Shown here piece by piece: positions 34,105 to 42,229 of a DNA stretch of 64,000 nucleotides. Under the pieces are notes generated by a model that ran no database searches, was not told the DNA's origin, and saw only the letters and a program-made list of their open reading frames with translations. How positions within the stretch are numbered: the first letter of the stretch is position 1; every line of letters begins with the position of its first letter. A program made the translations under genes and the position numbers. Origin of the DNA: an uncultured Duncaniella sp. (GTDB taxonomy: Bacteria > Bacteroidota > Bacteroidia > Bacteroidales > Muribaculaceae); NCBI GenBank assembly GCA_910578515.1, contig CAJTQR010000002.1, forward strand, positions 434,001-498,000, written 5' to 3'.

Positions 34105-35132
34105 TACTTATTGGCTTACTCATCATAGCCATCGGTGCTTTCTGCCAATCCAGTTGCTACGTTCCCATCAACAAGATTAAATCATGGAGCTGGGAAAGCT
34201 ACTGGATTGTGCAGGGGGTATTCGCATGGGTGGTGTTGCCGTTTCTCGGCGCGCTGCTGGCTGTCCCCGCCGGACATTCGCTCACTGAGCTTTTCACCCC
34301 CGACCAGTCGTTCAATATCTGGATGACAGTGCTTTTCGGAGTGCTTTGGGGTGTAGGTGGTCTGACTTTCGGTCTCTCCATGCGCTATCTCGGTGTGGCT
34401 TTGGGTCAGTCTATTGCGCTTGGCACATGCGCCGGACTCGGCACTATCATGGGCCCGGTTCTGCTCAATATCTTCTTCCCTGAAAATGACCCCTTGTCAC
34501 AGCTCACATTTGCTGTGATTCTCGGTGTGGTGGTTACCCTCATCGGTATTGCCATCATTGGTGTGGCTGGCTCCATGAAGGCTGCATCGCTCAGCGAGGA
34601 GGAGAAGAAAGCCGCAGTGAAGGACTTCAATTTCCCCAAAGGTATCGCCATTGCACTTCTCGCTGGCTTCATGAGCGGTTGCTTCAATGTAGGTCTTGAG
34701 TTTGGCAGCGGTATCAACTTCGGTGATTTGACTCCCGACATGTTCAAGACTCTCCCTGCCACCCTCCTGGTGACCCTCGGCGGTTTTGTGACCAATGCTG
34801 TCTACTGCTTCTACCAGAATCAGAAGAATCACACCTGGGGTGACTATGCCAAGGGTGGGGTACTGGTCAACAATGTATTCTTCTCACTGCTCGCCGGCGC
34901 TCTCTGGTATAGCCAGTTCTTCGGACTTGCCCTCGGCAAAGGTTTCCTCACCGATTCACCCACGCTGATGACACTCTCATTCTGTATCCTTATGGCTCTC
35001 AATGTGGTGTTCTCTAATGTGTGGGGTATCATCCTCAAAGAGTGGAAAGGTTGCTCGTCAAAGACCATCACCGTGCTTGTAATCGGCATCGTTGTGCTGG
35101 TGGTGTCTTGCTTCCTTCCACAGTTAATCTGA
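34101..35132 (+). CDS. rhaT: L-rhamnose/proton symporter
   Basis: This 343-residue inner-membrane protein has about ten hydrophobic helices and the RhaT signatures: the N-terminal SSCYVPINKIKSWSWESYW, WGVGGLTFGLSMRYLG, AGFMSGCFNVGLEFG and the C-terminal VWGIILKEWKG. RhaT imports L-rhamnose with H+. The gene starts inside the rhaA stop codon (4-bp overlap) and is followed 27 bp later by rhaD, so it is co-expressed with rhamnose catabolism. It supplies the inner-membrane step after periplasmic release of rhamnose. Confidence 0.96.
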   Translation: MILIGLLIIAIGAFCQSSCYVPINKIKSWSWESYWIVQGVFAWVVLPFLGALLAVPAGHSLTELFTPDQSFNIWMTVLFGVLWGVGGLTFGLSMRYLGVALGQSIALGTCAGLGTIMGPVLLNIFFPENDPLSQLTFAVILGVVVTLIGIAIIGVAGSMKAASLSEEEKKAAVKDFNFPKGIAIALLAGFMSGCFNVGLEFGSGINFGDLTPDMFKTLPATLLVTLGGFVTNAVYCFYQNQKNHTWGDYAKGGVLVNNVFFSLLAGALWYSQFFGLALGKGFLTDSPTLMTLSFCILMALNVVFSNVWGIILKEWKGCSSKTITVLVIGIVVLVVSCFLPQLI

Positions 35133-35159
35133 TAATCCAATCATTATTTTTGTAATAAT

Positions 35160-35969
35160 ATGGCTTCAATTTTAGACAATCGCCCCGCGTTGGAGCGTGA
35201 AGTATGGCAAGTGGCTGAAGCTGCCGGTTATCTCTGGCAGAAAGGCTGGGCTGAACGTAACGGTGGCAACATCACCGTTAATATTACCGAACATGTGGAT
35301 GACGCAATCCGCAATATGCCGGCTATCAGCCCCGTGTATCCTATCGGTGCCACTCTCCCCAACCTTAAGGGCTGCTATTTCTACTGCAAGGGTACAAACA
35401 AGCGTATGCGCGACCTCGCCCGCTGGCCTATGGAAAATGGCTCGGTAATCCGCATCCTTGATGACTGTGCATCGTATGTCATCATCGCTGACAACCCTGT
35501 GAAACCCACCTCGGAGCTTCCCTCACACCTCGCCGTTCACAACTATCTCATCGGTAAGGGCTCTAACTACAAAGCATCCGTTCACACTCACCCCATTGAA
35601 CTCGTGGCAATGTCACACTGCAAGAAGTATCTTGAAAAGGATGTGGCTACCCGTGTGCTCTGGAGCATGATTCCTGAGACGAAGGCTTTCTGCCCCCGTG
35701 GTCTCGGCATCATCCCTTATCAGCTTCCTGGTTCAAACGAACTCGCTGAATCTACTATTAAGGAACTTGGCGATTACGATGTGACCCTTTGGGAAAAGCA
35801 TGGTGTGTTTGCTGTTGACACTGACGTGATGAGCGCATTCGACCAGATTGACGTGCTCAACAAGTCAGCTCAAATCTATATCTGCGCTAAGAACATGGGC
35901 TTCGAACCTGATGGTATGAGCGATGAGCAGATGCGTGAAATGACAGTAGCATTCAATCTTCCAAAATAA
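35160..35969 (+). CDS. rhaD: rhamnulose-1-phosphate aldolase
   Basis: This is a 269-residue class II zinc aldolase that splits L-rhamnulose 1-phosphate into dihydroxyacetone phosphate and L-lactaldehyde. It has the family's GNITVN segment, a catalytic Glu in TSELPSH (E119), zinc ligands H142 and H144 in VHTHPIE, and the third His in LWEKHGVF. It needs rhamnulose 1-phosphate from a rhamnulokinase, yet no kinase gene is present in the window. It sits between rhaT and the GH105 gene with short gaps. Confidence 0.96.
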   Translation: MASILDNRPALEREVWQVAEAAGYLWQKGWAERNGGNITVNITEHVDDAIRNMPAISPVYPIGATLPNLKGCYFYCKGTNKRMRDLARWPMENGSVIRILDDCASYVIIADNPVKPTSELPSHLAVHNYLIGKGSNYKASVHTHPIELVAMSHCKKYLEKDVATRVLWSMIPETKAFCPRGLGIIPYQLPGSNELAESTIKELGDYDVTLWEKHGVFAVDTDVMSAFDQIDVLNKSAQIYICAKNMGFEPDGMSDEQMREMTVAFNLPK

Positions 35970-35979
35970 CACGGCAGGC

Positions 35980-37404
35980 ATGAAGCGACTCCCTCTGATT
36001 TTTTTACTGGGTGTATCGCTGGCTGCTTGTTCTCAGAAAGATTCACAAGGAGGCGGTGATGAAATCAATGATTCCACATCGCCCCTTCATCTTTTGCAGC
36101 CGGATTATACTACACCTTACGGACAGCTTGCGCCTGATTCCGTGCGTGCTGATATTGACCGTGTATTCAGTTATGTCGATGCCGTGACTCCCGCCAAGGT
36201 GGTGGACGGTGCCGGAAATGAAATCACTGACTACACCAATCTTCCTGATGACGCTATGCTCAATCAGGGTACTTTCCGCCTCACAAGCTATGAGTGGGGC
36301 GTGATGTACAAAGCGCTTCTCGCTGCTTCGGAAATGCTCGGCGACCCCAAATACAAAGCTTACGTTTCCGACCGTGTCGGTTTCCTTGCCAAGGTTGCCC
36401 CTGCATTTGCTGAGTGGAGCAAACGTACAGGCAAGCGCGACGGTCAGATGCGCATGGTGGTATCTCCTGCCACGCTTGACGATGCCGGCGCCATGTCGGG
36501 TGCATTTATGGAAGCGGCTATGGCTGACTCTACTCTGCAGCTTGGCGAGGTGATAGAGCGTTACTACGCTATTGTCGACAGCGGTACCCACCGTCTTGCC
36601 GATGGCACTATCGCCCGTATGCGTCCGCACCCCGATGCTGTGTGGCTCGATGATATGTTTATGGCTCTTCCTGCCATGGCTACCCGCAGCGTGTATGCCG
36701 GTGACAAGAAGCAGCTTGATGAAGCTGCCCGTGTGGCAGGTCTGTTCATCGACCGTATGTGGATACCCGAAAAGAAGTTCTTCCGTCACGGCTACGTGGA
36801 AGGTCTTTCAGAGCAGCCGGAGATGGCTTGGGGACGTGCTAACGGCTGGGCTATTCTTACTCTCAGTCAGTTGCTCGATGCGCTACCCGAATCGCATCCC
36901 GGACGAGCCAAAATTCTTGACACTTTCCGCACTCATGTGAAGACTCTGGCATCTCTGCAGAGCAAGGATGGTTTCTGGCATCAGCTCCTTGACCGTAATG
37001 ACTCGTATGAGGAGACATCCGCCACCGCTATTTTTGCTTATTGTATCGCCCACGGCATCAACCAGGGCTGGCTCGACCCCACCACTTACGGTCCGGTGGC
37101 TCAGCTTGCATGGGAGGCTGTGTCAACCAAAATCAATGATAAAGGCGAAGTGGAAGGTGTGTGCGTTGGTACAGGAATGGGCTTTGACCCCGCCTACTAC
37201 TATTACCGTCCGGTGAGCACCAAGGCTGCCCACGGCTACGGTCCGGTGATATGGGCAGGTGCCGAGATGATTAAGCTCCTTAACACTTACTATCCGCGTG
37301 TCAATGACAGTGCGGTGCACTATTACAAGGTTGACCCCGAGAATGGTGATATGCCGATATTCTCGGTTGATTCCGAAGGTAAGGCTAAGGTGATTCTTCA
37401 CTAA
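35980..37404 (+). CDS. GH105 unsaturated rhamnogalacturonyl hydrolase lipoprotein
   Basis: This 474-residue protein has a lipobox at SLAAC (C17). It has the (alpha/alpha)6 barrel of GH105: VWLDDMFMALPAMA, WGRANGWAILTLSQLL and ETSATAIFAYCIAHGI are typical blocks, with the catalytic Asp probably in LDDMFM. GH105 enzymes cleave the unsaturated galacturonyl-rhamnose disaccharide left by rhamnogalacturonan lyases, releasing free rhamnose. The lipidation suggests it is anchored in the periplasm or outer membrane. It ends the rhamnose operon, 10 bp after rhaD, and a terminator follows. Confidence 0.94.
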   Translation: MKRLPLIFLLGVSLAACSQKDSQGGGDEINDSTSPLHLLQPDYTTPYGQLAPDSVRADIDRVFSYVDAVTPAKVVDGAGNEITDYTNLPDDAMLNQGTFRLTSYEWGVMYKALLAASEMLGDPKYKAYVSDRVGFLAKVAPAFAEWSKRTGKRDGQMRMVVSPATLDDAGAMSGAFMEAAMADSTLQLGEVIERYYAIVDSGTHRLADGTIARMRPHPDAVWLDDMFMALPAMATRSVYAGDKKQLDEAARVAGLFIDRMWIPEKKFFRHGYVEGLSEQPEMAWGRANGWAILTLSQLLDALPESHPGRAKILDTFRTHVKTLASLQSKDGFWHQLLDRNDSYEETSATAIFAYCIAHGINQGWLDPTTYGPVAQLAWEAVSTKINDKGEVEGVCVGTGMGFDPAYYYYRPVSTKAAHGYGPVIWAGAEMIKLLNTYYPRVNDSAVHYYKVDPENGDMPIFSVDSEGKAKVILH

Positions 37405-37426
37405 GCATTACATTTTTTTGAAATAT

Positions 37427-37467
37427 CCGGGTATGGGGGAGCTATCCTCCATGCCCGGAATTTTTTT
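37427..37467 (+). terminator. terminator of the rhamnose operon
   Basis: CCGGGTATGGGGG-type sequence pairs with CCTCCATGCCCGG (one G-U pair and one mismatch) around a short loop, then AA and seven T. It lies 22 bases after the GH105 stop. Confidence 0.9.
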
Positions 37468-37478
37468 GACCATAATAT

Positions 37479-37510
37479 TTTGCTAAGTTGTGAGGTTTGG
37501 AGTACTTTTG
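37479..37510 (+). promoter_or_regulatory. promoter of the M16 peptidase gene
   Basis: TTTG (37479-37482) and TACTTTTG (37503-37510) are 20 bp apart. The leader of about 58 nt contains a small GGGT/ACCC hairpin near 37525-37545. Confidence 0.65.
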
Positions 37511-37574
37511 TCAACCGAAAAAGCTGGGTCAGTGTTACCCGCTTATAGAACTGATTCCGGAATAAATCGAAAGA

Positions 37575-38801
37575 ATGTCACCAGTAGAACATAAAATATA
37601 TTATGCCACCCTTCCTACGGGACTGCGTATGGTGGTAGCCAAGCGTGATTCAGTAGTGGAACATTGTGGCGTGGCTGTGAATGCCGGGAGCCGCGATGAG
37701 GCGCCCGACAGGTATGGACTCGCGCATTTTGTGGAGCATACCATATTCAAGGGCACCCGCCGCCGCAAGGCATGGCACATCCTCAACCGCATGGAGCTTG
37801 TGGGTGGAGAGCTTAATGCCTATACCACCAAGGAGGAGACATTACTCTATTCCACATTTCCCGCTGGCAATCTTGTCAGGGCAGTGGAATTGATATCTAA
37901 TTTGGTTGAGGATTCCCGTTTCCCTGGTGTGGAGCTTGACCGTGAGCGTCTTGTGGTGGCTGATGAGATTGACTCTTATCTCGATGTACCGTCCGAAGGA
38001 ATTTTTGATGATTTCGAGGAGCTTATTTTTGCCGGCTCGCCGCTCGCGCATAATATTTTGGGAGATAAGAGCTCTTTGGCTCATTTTGACTCTGATATAT
38101 GCAGGGCATATTTGGAAAAATTCTACACTCCGGGTGAGATGGTGTTTTTTTATTCCGGTCCGGAGCAACCTGAAAAGGTGATGAAGGTGGCTGAGAAGTA
38201 TTTTGCATCTCTCAGCCGACCTGACGTCGGGCGTAAGCGTGAGACCCCCGTGATATTGGAGCCGTTTGATGTCGTGCGGCGTATAGATACCCATCAGGCA
38301 CATACGGTTTTGGGGGCGCGTGTGGAAGGGATGATGAGTGCCGATAGATTTGCTATGGCACTCCTTACCAATATGCTGGGAGGTCCGGGTATGAATTCTC
38401 TGCTCAATGTGGCACTTAGGGAGCGACGTGGATTGGTATATACAGTCGATGCCGGCACTACGCTGATGAGCGACACCGGATTGTTTACCATATATTTCGG
38501 CTGCGACGAGGAGGATGTGGAGCGTTGCATCCGTTTGGTAAACAGTGTAATCGGCCGACTTGCCAATGAGTCCCTTTCAGTGCGGCGTCTTGCGGAAGCT
38601 AAAAAGCAATATGCCGGTCAGCTCACCATCGCTTCAGTCAATTCGGAGCAGGGAGCGATTTCGATGGCGCGAAGCACTTTGTATCGCGGAAGTGCCATGT
38701 CGTCTGCCGAAGTCATTGACGCAATCAACTCCGTAACCGCCGATGATATCCGCCGCATTTCCCAATCAATCCTCCCCCTCTCCCGCCTCACACTCCAATA
38801 A
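37575..38801 (+). CDS. M16 family zinc metallopeptidase (processing-protease-like)
   Basis: This 408-residue protein has the inverted zinc motif HxxEH as H51-F-V-E54-H55, and the third ligand E130 in VADEI, 75 residues later as in the family. Two homologous halves are visible, the active N-terminal domain (about 1-210) and the inactive C-terminal domain (about 220-408) with GGPGMNSLL and RERRGLVYTV. No signal peptide is seen, so it is probably cytoplasmic. The M16 family includes pitrilysin and mitochondrial-processing-peptidase relatives; the substrate is unknown here. It has its own promoter and is unrelated to the upstream pectin operon. Confidence 0.93.
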   Translation: MSPVEHKIYYATLPTGLRMVVAKRDSVVEHCGVAVNAGSRDEAPDRYGLAHFVEHTIFKGTRRRKAWHILNRMELVGGELNAYTTKEETLLYSTFPAGNLVRAVELISNLVEDSRFPGVELDRERLVVADEIDSYLDVPSEGIFDDFEELIFAGSPLAHNILGDKSSLAHFDSDICRAYLEKFYTPGEMVFFYSGPEQPEKVMKVAEKYFASLSRPDVGRKRETPVILEPFDVVRRIDTHQAHTVLGARVEGMMSADRFAMALLTNMLGGPGMNSLLNVALRERRGLVYTVDAGTTLMSDTGLFTIYFGCDEEDVERCIRLVNSVIGRLANESLSVRRLAEAKKQYAGQLTIASVNSEQGAISMARSTLYRGSAMSSAEVIDAINSVTADDIRRISQSILPLSRLTLQ

Positions 38802-38925
38802 CATAAGTGTAGGTAAATAAAATCTTTGTAGTATAGTTAAAAAACACTCTCCTCTATACGCTCAATAATATGATAGTTTTTGTGCGGTTTTAGATTTGGG
38901 TCTAATTTTAAAATGTAAAATCAAA

Positions 38926-38961
38926 CAACGGGATTTAACTTGAATAAGTTAAATCCCGTTG
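38926..38961 (-). terminator. terminator of tRNA-Pro
   Basis: A perfect 16-bp inverted repeat (CAACGGGATTTAACTT and its complement) with a 4-nt loop lies 14 bases past the tRNA 3' end on the minus strand, followed by T-rich sequence. It may work in both directions. Confidence 0.85.
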
Positions 38962-38975
38962 TTCATGCAAAATTG

Positions 38976-39048
38976 TCGGGGTGAGAAGACTCGAACTTCC
39001 GACCTCCACGTCCCGAACGTGGCGCGCTGCCAACTGTGCTACACCCCG
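38976..39048 (-). tRNA. tRNA-Pro (anticodon CGG)
   Basis: The minus strand folds as a 73-nt cloverleaf. The acceptor stem is CGGGGTG/CACCCCG, the anticodon stem CCACG/CGTGG encloses TTCGGGA (anticodon CGG), and a GTTCGAGTC T-loop follows. The discriminator is A and no CCA is encoded. Confidence 0.96.
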
Positions 39049-39080
39049 ATTGACAAGCGAAATGTCGTTTTTTGCGACCA

Positions 39081-39112
39081 CAAAGGTAGTGGTTTTTCCT
39101 AATTTCACCAAA
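39081..39112 (-). promoter_or_regulatory. promoter of tRNA-Pro
   Basis: The minus strand has TTTG (39109-39112) and TACCTTTG (39081-39088) spaced by 20 bp, a clean match to the Bacteroidetes consensus, about 33 bases before the mature tRNA. Confidence 0.7.
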
Positions 39113-39351
39113 TCTTTAGCGAAAAACTTTAAGGAACTGGTTTAAAAATCATTTTACAAATATACTCAACGGTTTTCTGGAAATCAGATTCATTAGCTCT
39201 GTCCCATATTCGGTATTGGAATGTGAGTCAAGGTTAAATTTTAAAATAATAAGTTGCATTACAACCGAAGTTGGGAATAATTTGTTAATTTTGCAGTCTG
39301 TAAGAAACTGTTTCAACAACCGCTAAGGTGTTGTCAGAACAAGATAACTTT

Positions 39352-39864
39352 ATGACTGTATTAGATATTATAATACTCATTATCTTCATCGTGGCTGCGG
39401 TGCTTGGTTTCCGCAAGGGATTTATCACACAGGTAGGTTCCCTGGCTGCGATTGTGATAGGCATCATCGCCTGCCGCATGTTTGCTCCGCAGGTGGTCGG
39501 GCTGATTTCACCTACACCTGCCGAGGTGGCTGAGGGTGCTAATTCGTGTCCTGAATACCTCACCACTATCATTGCATGCTGTATCATTTATTTGGTGGCT
39601 TATTATGCTGTGATACTGGTGGTGAAACTGCTCAAATTGGTGGCTCATACCGTTTTGCTTGGTCCTCTGGACCGGATAGGCGGGGCGATAGTGAGTGTGG
39701 TCAAATGGTTCATCCCGGTCAGCCTTGTGCTGAATCTCTATCTGGCTATGAATCCCGACTGTAATTTGGCTGAGAAGGTTCATATAGCGGGAGGACAGCC
39801 TGTCCAATGGATAGTGGAGCTTGCACCGGCCTTATTCGGCGCTTTGAGCCAGTTAGCCAAATAA
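39352..39864 (+). CDS. CvpA family inner-membrane protein
   Basis: From ATG 39352 the protein has 170 residues and starts MTVLDIIILIIFIVAAVLGF, a first transmembrane helix, followed by the RKGF motif typical of CvpA. Three more helices are visible (about 28-50, 70-95, 105-130). I prefer this start to an alternative codon 24 bases upstream because it places the helix at the N-terminus as in the family. CvpA is linked to colicin V production and envelope stress in other bacteria; its molecular role is unsettled. A TAATTTTG -7 box at 39286-39293 may drive it. It is followed by sufB 37 bp later. Confidence 0.88.
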   Translation: MTVLDIIILIIFIVAAVLGFRKGFITQVGSLAAIVIGIIACRMFAPQVVGLISPTPAEVAEGANSCPEYLTTIIACCIIYLVAYYAVILVVKLLKLVAHTVLLGPLDRIGGAIVSVVKWFIPVSLVLNLYLAMNPDCNLAEKVHIAGGQPVQWIVELAPALFGALSQLAK

Positions 39865-39901
39865 AAATGATAAGTACGGTTTATGTTATGAACATATAAG
39901 T

Positions 39902-41410
39902 ATGGAAGAGAACAAGAATATCATACCTGAAGATAGCAAACCGCAGGGTAGCGCAGAAAAGAAGGATAACAGCGATGAGCTGATATCGCGCGCCACCTCG
40001 GGGGAATATAAATATGGCTTTACCACCAATATCGACACCGACGTCATACCAAAGGGTTTGAATGAGGATGTGGTAAGGCTGATTTCTGCCCGCAAGGGTG
40101 AGCCTGAATGGTTGCTTGAGTTCCGTTTGAAAGCGTTCCGCTACTGGGAGACTCTCGAGATGCCTGATTGGGCACATCTTAATATTCCGCCCATTGACTA
40201 TCAGGAGATAAGCTATTATGCCGAACCGCAGCAGAAGAAGAAAGGTCCGGAGAGCCTCGACGAGGTGGATCCTGAACTGCTTGACACTTTCAACCGTCTT
40301 GGCATACCATTGCAGGAGCAGAAAGCACTTGCAGGGATGGCTGTTGACGCTGTGATGGACTCCGTGAGCGTGAAAACCACCCACCGAGAGAAACTTGCGG
40401 AAAAGGGCATTATATTCTGTTCCATATCTGAGGCTGTGAAGGATTACCCCGACCTTGTGAAGAAATACCTTGGCTCGGTGGTGTCCTACCGCGATAACTT
40501 CTTTGCCGCTCTCAACTCGGCTGTGTTCTCCGATGGCTCATTTGTGTATATCCCCAAGGGTGTACGGTGCCCGATGGAGCTTTCTACATATTTCCGCATC
40601 AATGCTGCCGGCACTGGGCAGTTTGAGCGCACTTTGATTGTGGCCGACGATGACGCATACGTAAGCTATCTGGAAGGTTGTACCGCCCCGATGCGCGATG
40701 AGAATCAGCTCCACGCCGCCATAGTGGAAATCATAGTGGAGGATAGGGCAGAGGTGAAGTACTCCACCGTGCAGAACTGGTACGCAGGCGATGCTGAAGG
40801 GCGAGGTGGTGTCTACAACTTTGTCACCAAGCGTGGACTTTGCCGTGGTGACCATTCCAAACTTTCATGGACCCAGGTAGAGACCGGCTCAGCCATCACT
40901 TGGAAATATCCTTCATGTGTGCTTCAGGGCGAGAGCTCACGAGGCGAGTTCTACTCAGTGGCTGTGACCAAGAACTATCAGCAGGCTGATACCGGTACAA
41001 AGATGATACATCTCGGCAAAAACTCAACCTCTACCATAGTCTCAAAGGGTATTTCTGCGGGTCATTCCCAGAATTCCTACCGTGGACTGGTGAAAGTGGC
41101 GCCCAATGCCGATGGCTGCCGCAACTACACCCAGTGTGATTCGCTGCTCATGGGTGGAAACTGCGGTGCACATACATTCCCCTACATTGACGTGCTCAAC
41201 GACACTGCCATAGTGGAGCATGAGGCAACCACATCGAAGATTTCCGAGGACCAGCTGTTCTATTGCAACCAGCGAGGCATCCCTACTGAGGAGGCGATAG
41301 CGCTGATAGTCAACGGTTACGCCAAGGAGGTAATGAACAAGCTCCCGATGGAATTTGCCGTGGAGGCTCAGAACCTGCTGCAGATAACATTGGAAGGCTC
41401 CGTCGGATAG
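39902..41410 (+). CDS. sufB: Fe-S cluster assembly scaffold protein SufB
   Basis: This 502-residue protein matches full-length SufB (about 480-495) with a short charged N-terminal extension. The beta-helix core is recognisable from VVSYRDNFFAALNSAVFSDG, GVRCPMELSTYFRIN, SYLEGCTAPM and SRGEFYSVAVT. It scaffolds Fe-S clusters in the SufBCD complex, with SufC (ATPase) and SufD as partners and SufS/SufE as sulfur donors. None of those genes is adjacent: the next gene is a methyltransferase. The partners are presumably elsewhere in the genome. All core regions look intact, so this is not a pseudogene. Confidence 0.97.
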   Translation: MEENKNIIPEDSKPQGSAEKKDNSDELISRATSGEYKYGFTTNIDTDVIPKGLNEDVVRLISARKGEPEWLLEFRLKAFRYWETLEMPDWAHLNIPPIDYQEISYYAEPQQKKKGPESLDEVDPELLDTFNRLGIPLQEQKALAGMAVDAVMDSVSVKTTHREKLAEKGIIFCSISEAVKDYPDLVKKYLGSVVSYRDNFFAALNSAVFSDGSFVYIPKGVRCPMELSTYFRINAAGTGQFERTLIVADDDAYVSYLEGCTAPMRDENQLHAAIVEIIVEDRAEVKYSTVQNWYAGDAEGRGGVYNFVTKRGLCRGDHSKLSWTQVETGSAITWKYPSCVLQGESSRGEFYSVAVTKNYQQADTGTKMIHLGKNSTSTIVSKGISAGHSQNSYRGLVKVAPNADGCRNYTQCDSLLMGGNCGAHTFPYIDVLNDTAIVEHEATTSKISEDQLFYCNQRGIPTEEAIALIVNGYAKEVMNKLPMEFAVEAQNLLQITLEGSVG

Positions 41411-41455
41411 ACCCTCTCCGGAAGTTGCGATATATAAGTATTGAAAACATTTAAG

Positions 41456-42178
41456 ATGGACGAAACGCTTAATCAATCACCTGCCCTGTATCTCTTACCG
41501 TCGACCATGAGCGATGCTCCTGTTGACACAGTGCTTCCTGCCGCCAACATTGAGGTAATCCGTAGCCTGAAGCACTTTGTGGTTGAGAATGTGAGGACTG
41601 CCAGACGGTTTCTGAAGCGATGTGACCGCTCCATCGATATTGACTCGCTCTCGTTTGTGACTCTCGATGAGCATACCGACCTGAAGGACATCCCATCCAT
41701 GCTTGAGCCTATGCTCCGTGGCGAGTCCATAGGGGTCATATCCGAGGCCGGGTGTCCGGCCATCGCCGACCCGGGAGCCGACCTTGTGGCTGTGGCGCAA
41801 AGCAAAGGGCTTAGGGTGGTTCCGATGGTGGGTCCGTCAAGTATCCTGCTTTCGCTGATGGGTTCGGGTTTTAACGGACAGAGTTTCTCGTTTAATGGCT
41901 ACCTTCCTTACGAGACCAAGGCTCGTGCATCCCGGCTCCGTGAGATGGAACGGCGCATCCGTCATGAACGTCAGACCCAGATATTCATTGAGACCCCTTA
42001 CCGTAACAACCGGCTCATAGCCGAATTGTCTAAATCGCTCCCCGGCAGCATGAAACTTTGTGTTGCTTCCGACATCACTGGTCCGAAACAGACCATTCTC
42101 ACACTGCCTCTCTCATCGTGGGCAAAACGTAAATATGATTATGATAAAATACCTACCATCTTCCTGCTGTTTGAGTGA
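41456..42178 (+). CDS. RsmI-like SAM-dependent methyltransferase
   Basis: From ATG 41456 this encodes 240 residues of the tetrapyrrole-methylase superfamily. I chose this start over an in-frame TTG 15 bases upstream. Typical blocks are ALYLLPSTMSD, GVISEAGCPAIADPGADLVAVAQ (SAM-binding and Gly-rich loop), VVPMVGPSSILLSLMGSGFNGQSFSFNGYLP and IFIETPYRNN. RsmI methylates the 2'-hydroxyl of C1402 in 16S rRNA. Bacteroidetes often have a shorter second paralogue, and this could be that one, so I do not use the symbol. It sits 45 bp after sufB and may be co-transcribed. Confidence 0.88.
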   Translation: MDETLNQSPALYLLPSTMSDAPVDTVLPAANIEVIRSLKHFVVENVRTARRFLKRCDRSIDIDSLSFVTLDEHTDLKDIPSMLEPMLRGESIGVISEAGCPAIADPGADLVAVAQSKGLRVVPMVGPSSILLSLMGSGFNGQSFSFNGYLPYETKARASRLREMERRIRHERQTQIFIETPYRNNRLIAELSKSLPGSMKLCVASDITGPKQTILTLPLSSWAKRKYDYDKIPTIFLLFE

Positions 42179-42229
42179 CCTCCAAGGAGTGTCGCACTGC
42201 CGGAGGTGAGGTAGGACCCCCATCTTTCT

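Noticed and set aside
39902..41410. SufB as a degraded pseudogene
   Set aside because: Length, frame and all core blocks of the beta-helix are intact; only the partner genes are missing from the neighbourhood.
41441..41455. TTG start five codons upstream of the methyltransferase ATG
   Set aside because: An ATG follows in frame at 41456 and the extra residues resemble nothing in the family.
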